Source: MED-G105 sp965263305 (GTDB lineage: Bacteria; Pseudomonadota; Alphaproteobacteria; Caulobacterales; Parvularculaceae). From it: a stretch of 64,000 nt of DNA. The notes beneath the pieces are model-generated. The model ran no database searches. It was not told the origin of the DNA and was given only the letters and a program-made list of their open reading frames with translations. This document shows positions 9,655 through 17,910 of the stretch, piece by piece; positions within the stretch are counted from its first letter, which is position 1, and every line of letters starts with the position of its first letter. The DNA is taken from assembly GCA_965263305.1 (NCBI GenBank), contig OZ253666.1, forward strand, positions 3,534,001-3,598,000. The letters run 5' to 3'. The position numbers and the translations under genes were made by a program.

Positions 9655-9665
9655 TGGAGTATTTT

Positions 9666-10361
9666 TTATTCAGCAAAGGAAGCGCGTTTCGCCTTTCGGG
9701 CGTACCCGTCATATAGATTTAGGATCCGGTCAAACCAGTCGCTTAGAGCTTGGGGGGGCTCATACAATTCTTCTGTCGTGATCGTGCGTTGCCACATAAA
9801 GGCGCCAGCAAAAAAGTAATCCGAAAGATTAGGCGCATCCCCGCCAAAATACGCATTGTTCTCAACAGCCGCCGATAGCACCTTTAGCGCGCCTTCCATA
9901 TTCTCGCGTAAATCGGGGTTAGCGGCGAACTCTTCCAGCGTGACCCCAAGCCTCTTTTCGCGGCTTTCCCTGAAATAGGCTGCATCTTTTGGTGTTAGCG
10001 TTTTCTCTATTCGCCAGAAGAGCATCGGCGCGAGGCTAGAAAATAAATGGGCCCCGGCGAATGCGGTGTAAAACCCATGCGCCGCCTTTTCACCGTCGCT
10101 CACGAATATTGGGTTTTCTGGATAGGCCTGATCTAGATGCGCGACAATCGCCGCGCTGTCTTTGATCATCTTGCCGTTATCGTCTAAAACTGGCATCAAT
10201 CCGTATTCAGGGTCCGGATAATTTTCTTTTTCCGTGAAACGAAGCGGGACAGTCTCAAAAGAGACGCCTTTGTGCAAAAGGGCGAACTTCACCATCCAAC
10301 ATGGCGGACTGAAACGAACTTCCTCATCGGCGCTGCACAAATCGTATAGCTTCACAGACAT
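9666..10361 (-). CDS. Glutathione S-transferase family protein
   Basis: 231-residue GST-like protein. The N-terminal thioredoxin-like half (about 1-80) contains FSPPCWMVKFAL and a MPVLDDNGKMIKDSAAIVAHLD segment, where the cis-Pro and the Asp-Ser glutathione contacts are expected. The C-terminal helical half includes YFGGDAPNLSDYFFAGAFMW, which resembles the GST N-capping-box helix. The substrate cannot be told from sequence. It lies between lipA (upstream, 52 bases) and the COQ10-like gene (downstream, 11 bases) on the same strand, so the three may form one transcript. Confidence 0.85.
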   Translation of the reverse strand: MSVKLYDLCSADEEVRFSPPCWMVKFALLHKGVSFETVPLRFTEKENYPDPEYGLMPVLDDNGKMIKDSAAIVAHLDQAYPENPIFVSDGEKAAHGFYTAFAGAHLFSSLAPMLFWRIEKTLTPKDAAYFRESREKRLGVTLEEFAANPDLRENMEGALKVLSAAVENNAYFGGDAPNLSDYFFAGAFMWQRTITTEELYEPPQALSDWFDRILNLYDGYARKAKRASFAE

Positions 10362-10413
10362 AGGATTTTTTCCTTTTTATTCGCTGCAGACCCGCGATGA
10401 TCGGTTCCCGGTC

Positions 10414-11385
10414 TTATCGCCGATCAAGGGCCTCGCGCGCCGCTTTTAGTCGCGCGAAATCTTCACCGGCATGATGGGATGACCGCGTCAGAGGGCTCGC
10501 GGAGACCATCAAAAAGCCTTTGGCGCGCGCCAACACCTCATAGGACTTAAACTCCTCCGGCGTCACGAAACGATCGACGGCGGCATGGCGGCGGGTCGGC
10601 TGAAGATATTGCCCGATGGTGAGAAAATCGACGCCCGCCGAGCGCATGTCATCCATGACTTGCATCACTTCTTCGCGCGTCTCCCCAAGGCCCACCATGA
10701 GCCCCGACTTTGTGAACATCTCCGGGTCACGTTCTTTCACCCGTTCCAGCAAGCGCAAGGAATGATAATAGCGCGCGCCCGGACGAATAGAGAGATAAAG
10801 TCGGGGCGTCGTCTCTAAGTTGTGGTTAAATACATCAGGCTTGGAATCGATGACGACTTCCGCCGCGCCATCCTTGCGCAAGAAGTCAGGCGTCAGAATT
10901 TCAATCGTCGTCTTTTTGTTTCGCACCCGGATTGCGCTTACGACGGCCGCGAAATGCTTAGCCCCGCCATCGACGAGATCATCGCGGTCGACCGATGTGA
11001 TGACGACGTGCTCAAGGCCCATCTCGGCCACGGCGTCGGCGACATTGCCGGGTTCACTAGGATCCAACGGGGTCGGTAGCCCCGTGCGGACGTTACAAAA
11101 GGCGCAGGCGCGCGTGCAGATCTCCCCCATGATCATCATGGTGGCGTGTTTCTTTGACCAGCATTCCCCGATATTGGGGCACGCCGCTTCCTCGCAAACG
11201 GTGGTAAGGTTTTTCGACCGAACAATGGCCTTTGTCTCGGCGAACCCTTTGGAGGTCGGCGCTTTTACACGAATCCAATCCGGTTTGCGCAGAACGGGCG
11301 TCTCGGGCCGGTTCTGCTTTTCAGGATGCCGTGGTTCTTTTTCCGGTGGGGTCGTTGTGTCGATGAGCGTCGCCATAACGCCCAT
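10414..11385 (-). CDS. lipA: Lipoyl synthase LipA
   Basis: Radical-SAM enzyme that inserts two sulfurs into octanoyl-lipoyl domains of 2-oxoacid dehydrogenases and the glycine cleavage system. Both iron-sulfur motifs are present: the auxiliary cluster cysteines C64, C69 and C75 (CEEAACPNIGEC) and the SAM cluster C90, C94 and C97 (CTRACAFC). The C-terminal RSSHHAGEDF element is also present. The 323-residue length is normal. A second Met at residue 4 (base 11376) could be the real start; no strong ribosome-binding site decides between them. Confidence 0.96.
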   Translation of the reverse strand: MGVMATLIDTTTPPEKEPRHPEKQNRPETPVLRKPDWIRVKAPTSKGFAETKAIVRSKNLTTVCEEAACPNIGECWSKKHATMMIMGEICTRACAFCNVRTGLPTPLDPSEPGNVADAVAEMGLEHVVITSVDRDDLVDGGAKHFAAVVSAIRVRNKKTTIEILTPDFLRKDGAAEVVIDSKPDVFNHNLETTPRLYLSIRPGARYYHSLRLLERVKERDPEMFTKSGLMVGLGETREEVMQVMDDMRSAGVDFLTIGQYLQPTRRHAAVDRFVTPEEFKSYEVLARAKGFLMVSASPLTRSSHHAGEDFARLKAAREALDRR

Positions 11386-11476
11386 GTAGCAGCGCCCCCG
11401 GTTAAATGTAAGAAGGAAGCGCCAAATGCCGCGTCACTGAGAGATGAGCATGATCATCGCAAATCCAGCAGTATTT

Positions 11477-12199
11477 TTAGAGTAAGCGTTCAACAGCACC
11501 GACAATTTCGTCAAAAGAGCGATGGATGACAGCACCATCCATTGGGTCGCCCAAAAATGTGTGAACAGCTTCCCAGGCCTCAATAGAGCTGATGGATTTT
11601 ACGGGGCCCGACGCCGACAGACGAGACCCCTCTGTCCCAAAGCTCACATGCTCTCGGGATACAGGAAGGCGCATCCAGCGCCAAACACGGCGATCAAGCC
11701 CACGCGCCCGATAGACCGCCCACCGCGGATCCGCATTGTCTTTGTCGATCGACAGAAAAATCGTCTTGAAGTCACCCGCATCAGCGAACACGAGAACACC
11801 GTGTTCATGCTCAAAAAAGCGCGGCGCTTGAGACAGTTTTAAAAAACAGGCTTCGGTAAACCCACAGCGCAAATCCGCCTCAGCGCGTCTTTTTTTGTAA
11901 GAACCGGCTTCAAATGCGGCCACGAGGCGCGGCCATTCTTTTTTGCCAACCAACGCCATCCCGCCAATCGCGATGGTGAAATAAGCAAGCGTGATCACCG
12001 CCGCTTGCCAAACGCCGCCCGCCCAACAGGCGAAAACGCAAACGATCGGAGTCAAATACGCGAAAGTCGCCGCAATGGGTCGACGGAATCCGATTAAGTC
12101 TTCCCGCGCATACTCCATTATATCGTCAACAAAGGACGCCGCTGTTTTTAGCTCAACAGCGACTGGCGACGGAATATCAACCCTTTGCGTGGTCAGCAT
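11477..12199 (-). CDS. Unrecognised protein with two membrane segments
   Basis: Not recognised. The 240-residue product has two hydrophobic segments close together (about residues 45-85) in a hairpin, followed by a soluble C-terminal part of about 150 residues that contains HEHGVLVFADAGDFKTIFLSI. That part resembles a PH-like cytoplasmic region after a membrane hairpin, but no family could be assigned. The start at 12199 is chosen because GGAG lies six bases upstream; an in-frame Met at 12238 has no such site. It stands alone between lipA and ald. Confidence 0.7.
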   Translation of the reverse strand: MLTTQRVDIPSPVAVELKTAASFVDDIMEYAREDLIGFRRPIAATFAYLTPIVCVFACWAGGVWQAAVITLAYFTIAIGGMALVGKKEWPRLVAAFEAGSYKKRRAEADLRCGFTEACFLKLSQAPRFFEHEHGVLVFADAGDFKTIFLSIDKDNADPRWAVYRARGLDRRVWRWMRLPVSREHVSFGTEGSRLSASGPVKSISSIEAWEAVHTFLGDPMDGAVIHRSFDEIVGAVERLL

Positions 12200-12460
12200 G
12201 ACAAACTCCTTACCGAAAGTAGAACAATCATGCCGCAACAGACCTTACCGTTGGTTTAGGAACAGCGGTCGAATTTATGTATATTACCAAGCAATTTAGC
12301 GTCGATTTATTGCCTTCGTATCCGACCGAACCACTCGCCCAACCTCGCGATGGCGCCAGTTCGATCACCGCCCCGTGTCCACCGCCATAAAACTAATGAC
12401 CAACGGTAAAATAGTCTGCTAAAGGCCCTTCAAGTTATTCATTTTAACATGGAGGGCCCC

Positions 12461-13573
12461 ATGCGCGTCGGCGTGCCAAAAGAAATCAAGAACAACGAAT
12501 TCCGCGTAGGGTTAACGCCAGGCAGCGTGCGGGAATACACCACGCGAGGTCACGAAGTACTGGTGGAAACAGGCGCCGGCCTCGGCATCAAGGCCTCTGA
12601 CGCCGTTTATGAGGCGGCCGGCGCTAAAATTGCGCCGAATGCAGAAACCATTTTTAAAGAAAGCGAAATGATCGTTAAGGTGAAAGAACCCCAAGCGATC
12701 GAATACGCCCGCCTTCGCGAAGATCAAATTCTTTATACCTATCTTCACCTTGCGCCAGATCCGGACCAAGCGCGCGGCCTCTTAGAATCTGGCTGTACGG
12801 CGATCGCTTATGAGACGGTGACTGATGACGAAGGCGGCCTCCCCCTCCTCGCCCCAATGAGCGAAGTCGCCGGCAGACTTTCCATCCAAGCGGCCGCTTA
12901 TGCGTTAACGGCGCCGGAAGGCGGACGCGGTCTTCTCATGGGCGGCGTCCCCGGCGTTTTGCCCGCTCGGGTTCTGGTCATTGGCGGCGGGGTTGTTGGC
13001 ACCCACGCCGCTAAAATGGCGGTCGGGCTCGGCGCGGATGTCACCATGCTCGATATCGACCAGCGGCGGCTGGCCGAGTTGGATGATCTTTTTAACGGTC
13101 GCGTTAAGACCCGATACTCCACGGGTGAAGCGCTGGACGAAGAAACAGACATGGCCGATGTGGTCGTCGGGGCGGTTCTAATTCCGGGTGCAAGCGCGCC
13201 CAAATTAGTAAACCGCCGTATGCTGACGGAAATGAAAGACGGCGCCGTCCTCGTTGACGTCGCCATCGACCAGGGCGGGTGCTTTGAGACCTCCAAGGCG
13301 ACCACCCATGCTGAGCCAACCTACGTCGTTGAAGATGTCGTCCATTATTGCGTGGCGAATATGCCAGGCGCTGTCCCTTTGACGTCCTCTCATGCTCTGA
13401 ACAACGCGACCCTCCGATACGGACTTCAACTTGCAGAGCATGGCCTCGATGCGCTTCGAAACAACGCGCATTTGAGAAACGGTTTGAACGTTCATCGCGG
13501 TAAAGTCACCTATGCCGCCGTTTCGGACGCCCTTTCCATCCCCTTTACCGATCCGATAGACGCCCTTTCTTAG
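12461..13573 (+). CDS. ald: Alanine dehydrogenase
   Basis: NAD-dependent enzyme interconverting L-alanine and pyruvate plus ammonia. The N terminus MRVGVPKEIKNNEFRVGLTP is the family signature. The Rossmann motif VLVIGGGVVGTHAAKMA lies near residues 168-184, and the ADVVVGAVLIPGASAPKLV and MPGAVPLTSSHALNNATLRY elements follow. The 370-residue length matches typical Ald. Start 12461 is preferred to 12449 because GGAGGG sits just upstream at the right spacing. It is transcribed alone, with 260 bases of upstream sequence facing the divergent unknown gene. Confidence 0.96.
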   Translation: MRVGVPKEIKNNEFRVGLTPGSVREYTTRGHEVLVETGAGLGIKASDAVYEAAGAKIAPNAETIFKESEMIVKVKEPQAIEYARLREDQILYTYLHLAPDPDQARGLLESGCTAIAYETVTDDEGGLPLLAPMSEVAGRLSIQAAAYALTAPEGGRGLLMGGVPGVLPARVLVIGGGVVGTHAAKMAVGLGADVTMLDIDQRRLAELDDLFNGRVKTRYSTGEALDEETDMADVVVGAVLIPGASAPKLVNRRMLTEMKDGAVLVDVAIDQGGCFETSKATTHAEPTYVVEDVVHYCVANMPGAVPLTSSHALNNATLRYGLQLAEHGLDALRNNAHLRNGLNVHRGKVTYAAVSDALSIPFTDPIDALS

Positions 13574-13727
13574 GTCAAAGGAAAAAGTAGAGGTTGAGGG
13601 TTTCTTGGGTCTTCTCAAGAAAAACCGACGGCATATTTCGCACGATAGTGATAATTGAACGCTTCATCGCAAAAAGCCTTGTTTTTTGCGTTGTGGAGCG
13701 TTTGAGTCACAACAAGGGGACGAGAGT

Positions 13728-14159
13728 ATGCGCCACAACCTTAATCTGACCTTTCTTCTCACAGCGGCCGTTGTGGGACTATGCGCGACACCAGCGGCGG
13801 CTCAGTTCGCGCGGTCGAAAGGCCCGATCTACGGACAAGTTGAAGCGAAGGCATCCCAACCGGCAGAAGATAAAGACGCTAATGTCTTGGATTGGATGAT
13901 CACAACAATTGCAGCGCCATTCGTCGGCGGAAAAACCGGTGAAGAGTTGAGCGACGTGGTTGAGGAGATCGCCGAAACGGACGCGGCGGCGGCGCGTACT
14001 TCAAACGAGTTAAAAGAAGATGCCAACGACATCCCGTGTGATGGGAAGAGCAAATCGTCAACACCCTGTCTAATTATGGACGTCAAAAACAAAAATGCGG
14101 ATGAGAAACCGGCTTCAACGGCCTCGACACCAAAGCCGACGCCTTTGTTCTTTTTCTAA
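13728..14159 (+). CDS. Small secreted protein of unknown function
   Basis: Not recognised. The 143-residue product begins with a clear Sec signal peptide (hydrophobic LTFLLTAAVVGLCATPAAA, probable cleavage after AAA near residue 24), so it is likely periplasmic. The mature part is acidic and alanine-rich and has a pair of cysteines (CDGKSKSSTPC) that could form a disulfide. The C terminus ends in a short FFF run. Start 13728 follows a GGGGACGAGAG ribosome-binding region; an upstream in-frame Met at 13686 would spoil the signal peptide. No operon partners. Confidence 0.65.
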   Translation: MRHNLNLTFLLTAAVVGLCATPAAAQFARSKGPIYGQVEAKASQPAEDKDANVLDWMITTIAAPFVGGKTGEELSDVVEEIAETDAAAARTSNELKEDANDIPCDGKSKSSTPCLIMDVKNKNADEKPASTASTPKPTPLFFF

Positions 14160-14197
14160 AGTTTCCCCAACGAAAACGGGCCTGATTTAGCGCTAAC

Positions 14198-14914
14198 TCA
14201 CTTACCGCTCTTGCGCATTCCATACCCCCCACGACGCAACCGCATCACTACAAGCAGCAATCCCGACAATGCAAATAGGAAACCGGTCGCCGAGGCGGCC
14301 CTCAACAGCGGATTATTAAAATCCTGCCGCTCGTCGTAATCCATAATGTGCAGCATCCAGAAAAAATCAAAGATGCGCCAAATCCTATTGCGCCTGGCGA
14401 CGACATTTCCCGTATCCGGTGAAATATAAAGCCTTGTTTGATCACGATCATCGAAATCAGCACGCCATACCGGACGATCCCCACGGTATTCTTGCGGCGG
14501 ATTATTCATCAGCCGGATAATCACGATTTCGCCGGGCCCGACATAATCATGGCGGGCGACACGGCGTGCATCCTTTTCCTTGATGGGAGACAATTTCTCG
14601 CCAGTATCGGCATCAAACAAGACCGTGCGATCATAGCCCTGCACTTCATAGACGCGCCGGTTTAGCCAGGTCTTCAAGCGCACCTCAGTCGCGCCCTCAA
14701 CCTGGGCGATGACGCCGCCCGGCGAGGCATAACTGACAGGGGCAAGCTCGGGTGGTGCGATATCGCTCTGCGCCGTTGTTTCGCCACGGACCCAATTAAG
14801 GGAAAACCAACTCATCACGACCCCGCTGGCCATCCATATGATGACCTGGGCGCCGAGCAAAAGCCCAAGCCAATGATGAATAATGAAGATTGGTCGGCGT
14901 TTCAGCTGGTTCAT
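14198..14914 (-). CDS. PepSY-domain membrane protein
   Basis: 238-residue PepSY-associated membrane protein. An N-terminal membrane segment begins HHWLGLLLGAQVIIWMASG, as in PepSY_TM proteins. A periplasmic region follows that contains PepSY-like repeats (YEVQGYDRTVLFDADTGEKLSPI and TRLYISPDTGNVVARRN). The second membrane segment near the C terminus follows FWMLHIMDYDERQDFNNPLL. Proteins of this type are often linked to metal or heme redox chemistry in the envelope, but the role here is unknown. Single gene on the minus strand. Confidence 0.75.
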   Translation of the reverse strand: MNQLKRRPIFIIHHWLGLLLGAQVIIWMASGVVMSWFSLNWVRGETTAQSDIAPPELAPVSYASPGGVIAQVEGATEVRLKTWLNRRVYEVQGYDRTVLFDADTGEKLSPIKEKDARRVARHDYVGPGEIVIIRLMNNPPQEYRGDRPVWRADFDDRDQTRLYISPDTGNVVARRNRIWRIFDFFWMLHIMDYDERQDFNNPLLRAASATGFLFALSGLLLVVMRLRRGGYGMRKSGK

Positions 14915-15001
14915 AATGACGTCGTGTCTTGAGCAAGATCTTTAGGGTCTTAGACAGATCTATTGTTTTTCGGATGAGTATTGTTCAGACTATATCACGC
15001 C

Positions 15002-15042
15002 AAAAAAAAAAAGACCTGCCGACAATAGCGCCGGAGGTCTTT
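15002..15042 (-). terminator. Rho-independent terminator of the small beta-protein gene
   Basis: Inverted repeat AAAGACCT (15010-15017) / AGGTCTTT (15035-15042) with an inner GC-rich stem. On the minus strand it is followed by an 11-T run (15012-15002). It sits 30 bases after the stop of the gene at 15073-15372. Confidence 0.85.
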
Positions 15043-15072
15043 AATAGCCATGAACTAACGGTCGCGAGAGCG

Positions 15073-15372
15073 TTAAGCGCGTGTGCCTTCGAAAGTCGAT
15101 TCGCCAAAAGCGCCGAGCTTCACCGTACCGGAGATCGCATCACCGTTTACCGCACCGGAAAATTCCAAAGTCATCGGCATTGGGGTCGTAATGTTTGCTT
15201 TCCAGGAGACGTTATCATCGCCATCGACAGCGCCGTCCTGGAGATCAATGGCCCCCATTGCGCCGGACATGTTGCCCGTAAGCGCCGCACCATCGGTAGT
15301 GAGGGTAAGAACGCCTTCTTGTGCGCCCATTGGGGTCTTAATCGTTACGTTATAGGTGCCATCTACGGCCAT
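15073..15372 (-). CDS. Small conserved beta-rich protein
   Basis: 99-residue protein that opens MAVDGTYNVTIKTPMG and alternates beta-type segments with glycines (LTLTTDGAALTGNMSG, FSGAVNGDAISGTVKLG). It looks like a small beta-barrel or sandwich of the kind seen as a conserved hypothetical protein in alphaproteobacteria; no catalytic residues are evident and no function is assigned. Start 15372 is set by AAGGAG seven bases upstream; the frame is open further upstream but without protein-like sequence. A strong terminator follows directly, so it is a one-gene unit. Confidence 0.75.
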   Translation of the reverse strand: MAVDGTYNVTIKTPMGAQEGVLTLTTDGAALTGNMSGAMGAIDLQDGAVDGDDNVSWKANITTPMPMTLEFSGAVNGDAISGTVKLGAFGESTFEGTRA

Positions 15373-15601
15373 TGGGGTCTCCTTAGGTTCAAACAACGAC
15401 GCGCGAGAAGCGCGCCTGAATTGCGGTGCGCCTATACAACAGCGCGTTGCCTTTACTTGTGTTTCGCCGGAGACCTTAGTCATTGCCGCCAAGGGCGCAA
15501 GCGCTGCGTGCAGATCGACGAGCGCAAAACCACGAGAGCATCGTTGCGCGCCGGATATCATTGGCAATGCGGTGACAACCCCGGTGAAAAATAGCCGTCG
15601 T

Positions 15602-15721
15602 TTAAAAGCCGCTATTTGGCGCTGTGAGAATCATCTGCAGCACCGCACCGCAAATCACCGTGCTGGCCGTTAAGACGACCCCGAGAAAAACAAAGCTCAC
15701 GCTTTCTGAAAAATCACTCAT
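15602..15721 (-). CDS. Possible 39-residue single-span membrane peptide
   Basis: Short frame encoding a product with one convincing hydrophobic span (VFLGVVLTASTVICGAVLQMIL) after a polar N terminus (MSDFSES). A purine-rich GGGGAGTGGTAGA precedes the ATG. Small one-span proteins of this type are common and poorly annotated. No family recognised. It lies between rpoD and the small beta-protein gene on the same strand. The evidence is only start site plus membrane segment. Confidence 0.4.
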   Translation of the reverse strand: MSDFSESVSFVFLGVVLTASTVICGAVLQMILTAPNSGF

Positions 15722-15896
15722 TCTACCACTCCCCATTCCCAAGGCGTCCCGCCCGGCGTTCCCGCCGTCAAGCTCTTGAGGCCTCCACACACAGAAAAGA
15801 CGCCGCCGATGGACAGATATTAATCCGTCGCATCGCGGCGCCTTGTGTCTCTTGTCACAGAAGAGTGGATAAATCGTTGTCGTTTCGCTGAAGGCC

Positions 15897-17861
15897 TTAG
15901 TTGTCTAAGAAACTCCGCAACTTGCGAGAACGACTTGGGTGCTTGAGCTTACGAAGCGCCTTTGCTTCGATCTGGCGGATGCGCTCCCGGGTGACTGAGA
16001 ACTGCTGGCCAACCTCTTCCAGAGTGTGGTCGGTATTCATCCCAATACCAAACCGCATCCGAAGAACCCGCTCTTCACGCGGCGTCAGGGAGGCAAGCAC
16101 CCGGGTTGTGGTTTCCCGAAGATTGGATTGGATCGCTGCATCAATCGGCAGAACCGTATTCTTGTCCTCAATGAAATCGCCGAGATGGGAATCTTCCTCA
16201 TCCCCAATCGGTGTTTCAAGGGAGATCGGCTCCTTGGCGATTTTCATCACCTTACGAACCTTCTCCAATGGCATAGAGAGTTTTTCCGCCAATTCCTCTG
16301 GTGTCGGCTCGCGGCCGATTTCGTGGAGCATCTGACGGCTTGTCCGGACAATCTTGTTGATTGTCTCAATCATATGCACCGGGATACGAATGGTTCGCGC
16401 TTGGTCGGCGATCGAGCGGGTGATCGCCTGGCGGATCCACCATGTCGCATAGGTGGAGAATTTATAGCCGCGGCGATATTCGAATTTATCCACCGCCTTC
16501 ATGAGGCCGATATTGCCTTCCTGGATGAGGTCCAGGAACTGAAGGCCGCGATTGGTGTATTTTTTCGCGATGGAGATCACGAGGCGAAGATTGGCCTCGA
16601 CCATTTCTTTTTTCGCAATGCGCGCTTCGCGCTCGCCCTTCTGAACCGTTTGCACGATCCGACGGAAATCAGAAACCGTCAGGCCCGTTTCCGTAGACAG
16701 ATTACCGATTTCCTCACGAATGGCGCGGATCTGCTTGTCGCCCCGGGTCGCAAAATTGCTCCAGCCTTTGCCGGTTTTTTCCTGCAAACGCTCTAGCCAA
16801 TCGGGATCAAGCTCGTGACCTAGATATTCCTGGAGAAACTCGCGACGGTTCACGCCGTTCGTATCGGCAAGACGGACGAGCTTACCCTCCAGCGCCATCA
16901 ATCGGCGATTAATATCGTAAAGCTGCTCAACCAGAGCTTCAATGCGCTGATTGTTCAATCGAACGGAGCGAACATATTCAACGATATCTTTTTGCAGCTT
17001 TTTAAGCCGCTTGATCTGGGACGCAGAAAGATCCGCCCCCTGTCGTTGCTCCTCGATCATCATATCCTGAAGCCGGCGCAGTTTTTTGTATTCGCCGGAG
17101 ATCGAGTCGAAGGTATCCATTACGCCATCGCGCAGCTCCGCCTCCATGGCGGAAAGCGACAGGGCGCCCTCATCGAATTCGTCGTCGTCTTCTTCGCCGC
17201 TTTCGGCCTTCTCAGCGGCTTCGCGGTTCACCCGCTCGGCCACTTCAGGCTGGGTCATGTCAGGGCGCGCCTCAGGCCCACCCCCATAGGTGGCGTCAAG
17301 GTCGATAATATCGCGAAGCAGGACACGACCCTCTTGGAGTTCATCGCGCCAGACCGAAATCGCTTCAAAGGTTAGGGATGATTCGCACAGCGCGCGGATC
17401 ATGGTTTCGCGGCCCGCCTCAATGCGTTTGGCGATGGCGATTTCGCCCTCGCGGGAGAGAAGTTCCACCGTCCCCATTTCGCGCAAATACATGCGGACCG
17501 GATCGTCGGTGCGATCGTTGGACGAGGAGGTATTCGTGGTGACGACGCCGCTGGCTTTTTCTTCCCGTTTGGCGACGGCTTTACTGGCGGTGGCCTCGCC
17601 ATCCTCGGAGGCCTCTTCCTCTTCCTCGTCGTTCTCCACGACATTGATGCCCATCTCAGAGAGTTGGGCCATCACGTCTTCAATTTGCTCCGAAGAAAAC
17701 TCTTCCGAGGGCAACAGCGAATTCAATTCATCGTAGGTGACGTAACCGCGCGTCTTGGCGGTTTTGAGCATCTTTTTGACGTTCGCGTTGGTCAGGTCGA
17801 GGATTGGGCCGTCTGCGCCGGCTTCTGTGTCCTCGGTTTCCTTCGTCGCCGTTTTTGACAT
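15897..17861 (-). CDS. rpoD: RNA polymerase primary sigma factor RpoD (sigma-70)
   Basis: Housekeeping sigma factor. The 654-residue product has region 1.1 (about 25-85), an acidic linker (EEEEEASEDGEA), region 1.2 starting at DPVRMYLREMGTVELLSREGEI, a long non-conserved region with acidic stretches, region 2 with the core-binding and -10 recognition segment around YATWWIRQAITRSIADQ, region 3 (IPVHMIETINK), and region 4 with the -35 helix-turn-helix TLEEVGQQFSVTRERIRQIEAKALRKL. It follows dnaG on the same strand by 49 bases, the conserved macromolecular-synthesis arrangement. Confidence 0.97.
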   Translation of the reverse strand: MSKTATKETEDTEAGADGPILDLTNANVKKMLKTAKTRGYVTYDELNSLLPSEEFSSEQIEDVMAQLSEMGINVVENDEEEEEASEDGEATASKAVAKREEKASGVVTTNTSSSNDRTDDPVRMYLREMGTVELLSREGEIAIAKRIEAGRETMIRALCESSLTFEAISVWRDELQEGRVLLRDIIDLDATYGGGPEARPDMTQPEVAERVNREAAEKAESGEEDDDEFDEGALSLSAMEAELRDGVMDTFDSISGEYKKLRRLQDMMIEEQRQGADLSASQIKRLKKLQKDIVEYVRSVRLNNQRIEALVEQLYDINRRLMALEGKLVRLADTNGVNRREFLQEYLGHELDPDWLERLQEKTGKGWSNFATRGDKQIRAIREEIGNLSTETGLTVSDFRRIVQTVQKGEREARIAKKEMVEANLRLVISIAKKYTNRGLQFLDLIQEGNIGLMKAVDKFEYRRGYKFSTYATWWIRQAITRSIADQARTIRIPVHMIETINKIVRTSRQMLHEIGREPTPEELAEKLSMPLEKVRKVMKIAKEPISLETPIGDEEDSHLGDFIEDKNTVLPIDAAIQSNLRETTTRVLASLTPREERVLRMRFGIGMNTDHTLEEVGQQFSVTRERIRQIEAKALRKLKHPSRSRKLRSFLDN

Positions 17862-17910
17862 TCAGGTTGTCCTTTTACTTATTACTCGCACAACGCCGCG
17901 TTTCTTCGGG

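Noticed and set aside
13601..13690. Two hairpins after ald (TTTCTTG/CAAGAAA and CGCAAAAA/TTTTTGCG) as ald terminators.
   Set aside because: Stems are short and AT-rich and the first lacks a following T-run on the plus strand; too weak to call.
14929..15594. A 221-codon plus-strand frame.
   Set aside because: It lies antisense to the small beta-protein gene and its terminator, and the product has no protein-like pattern.
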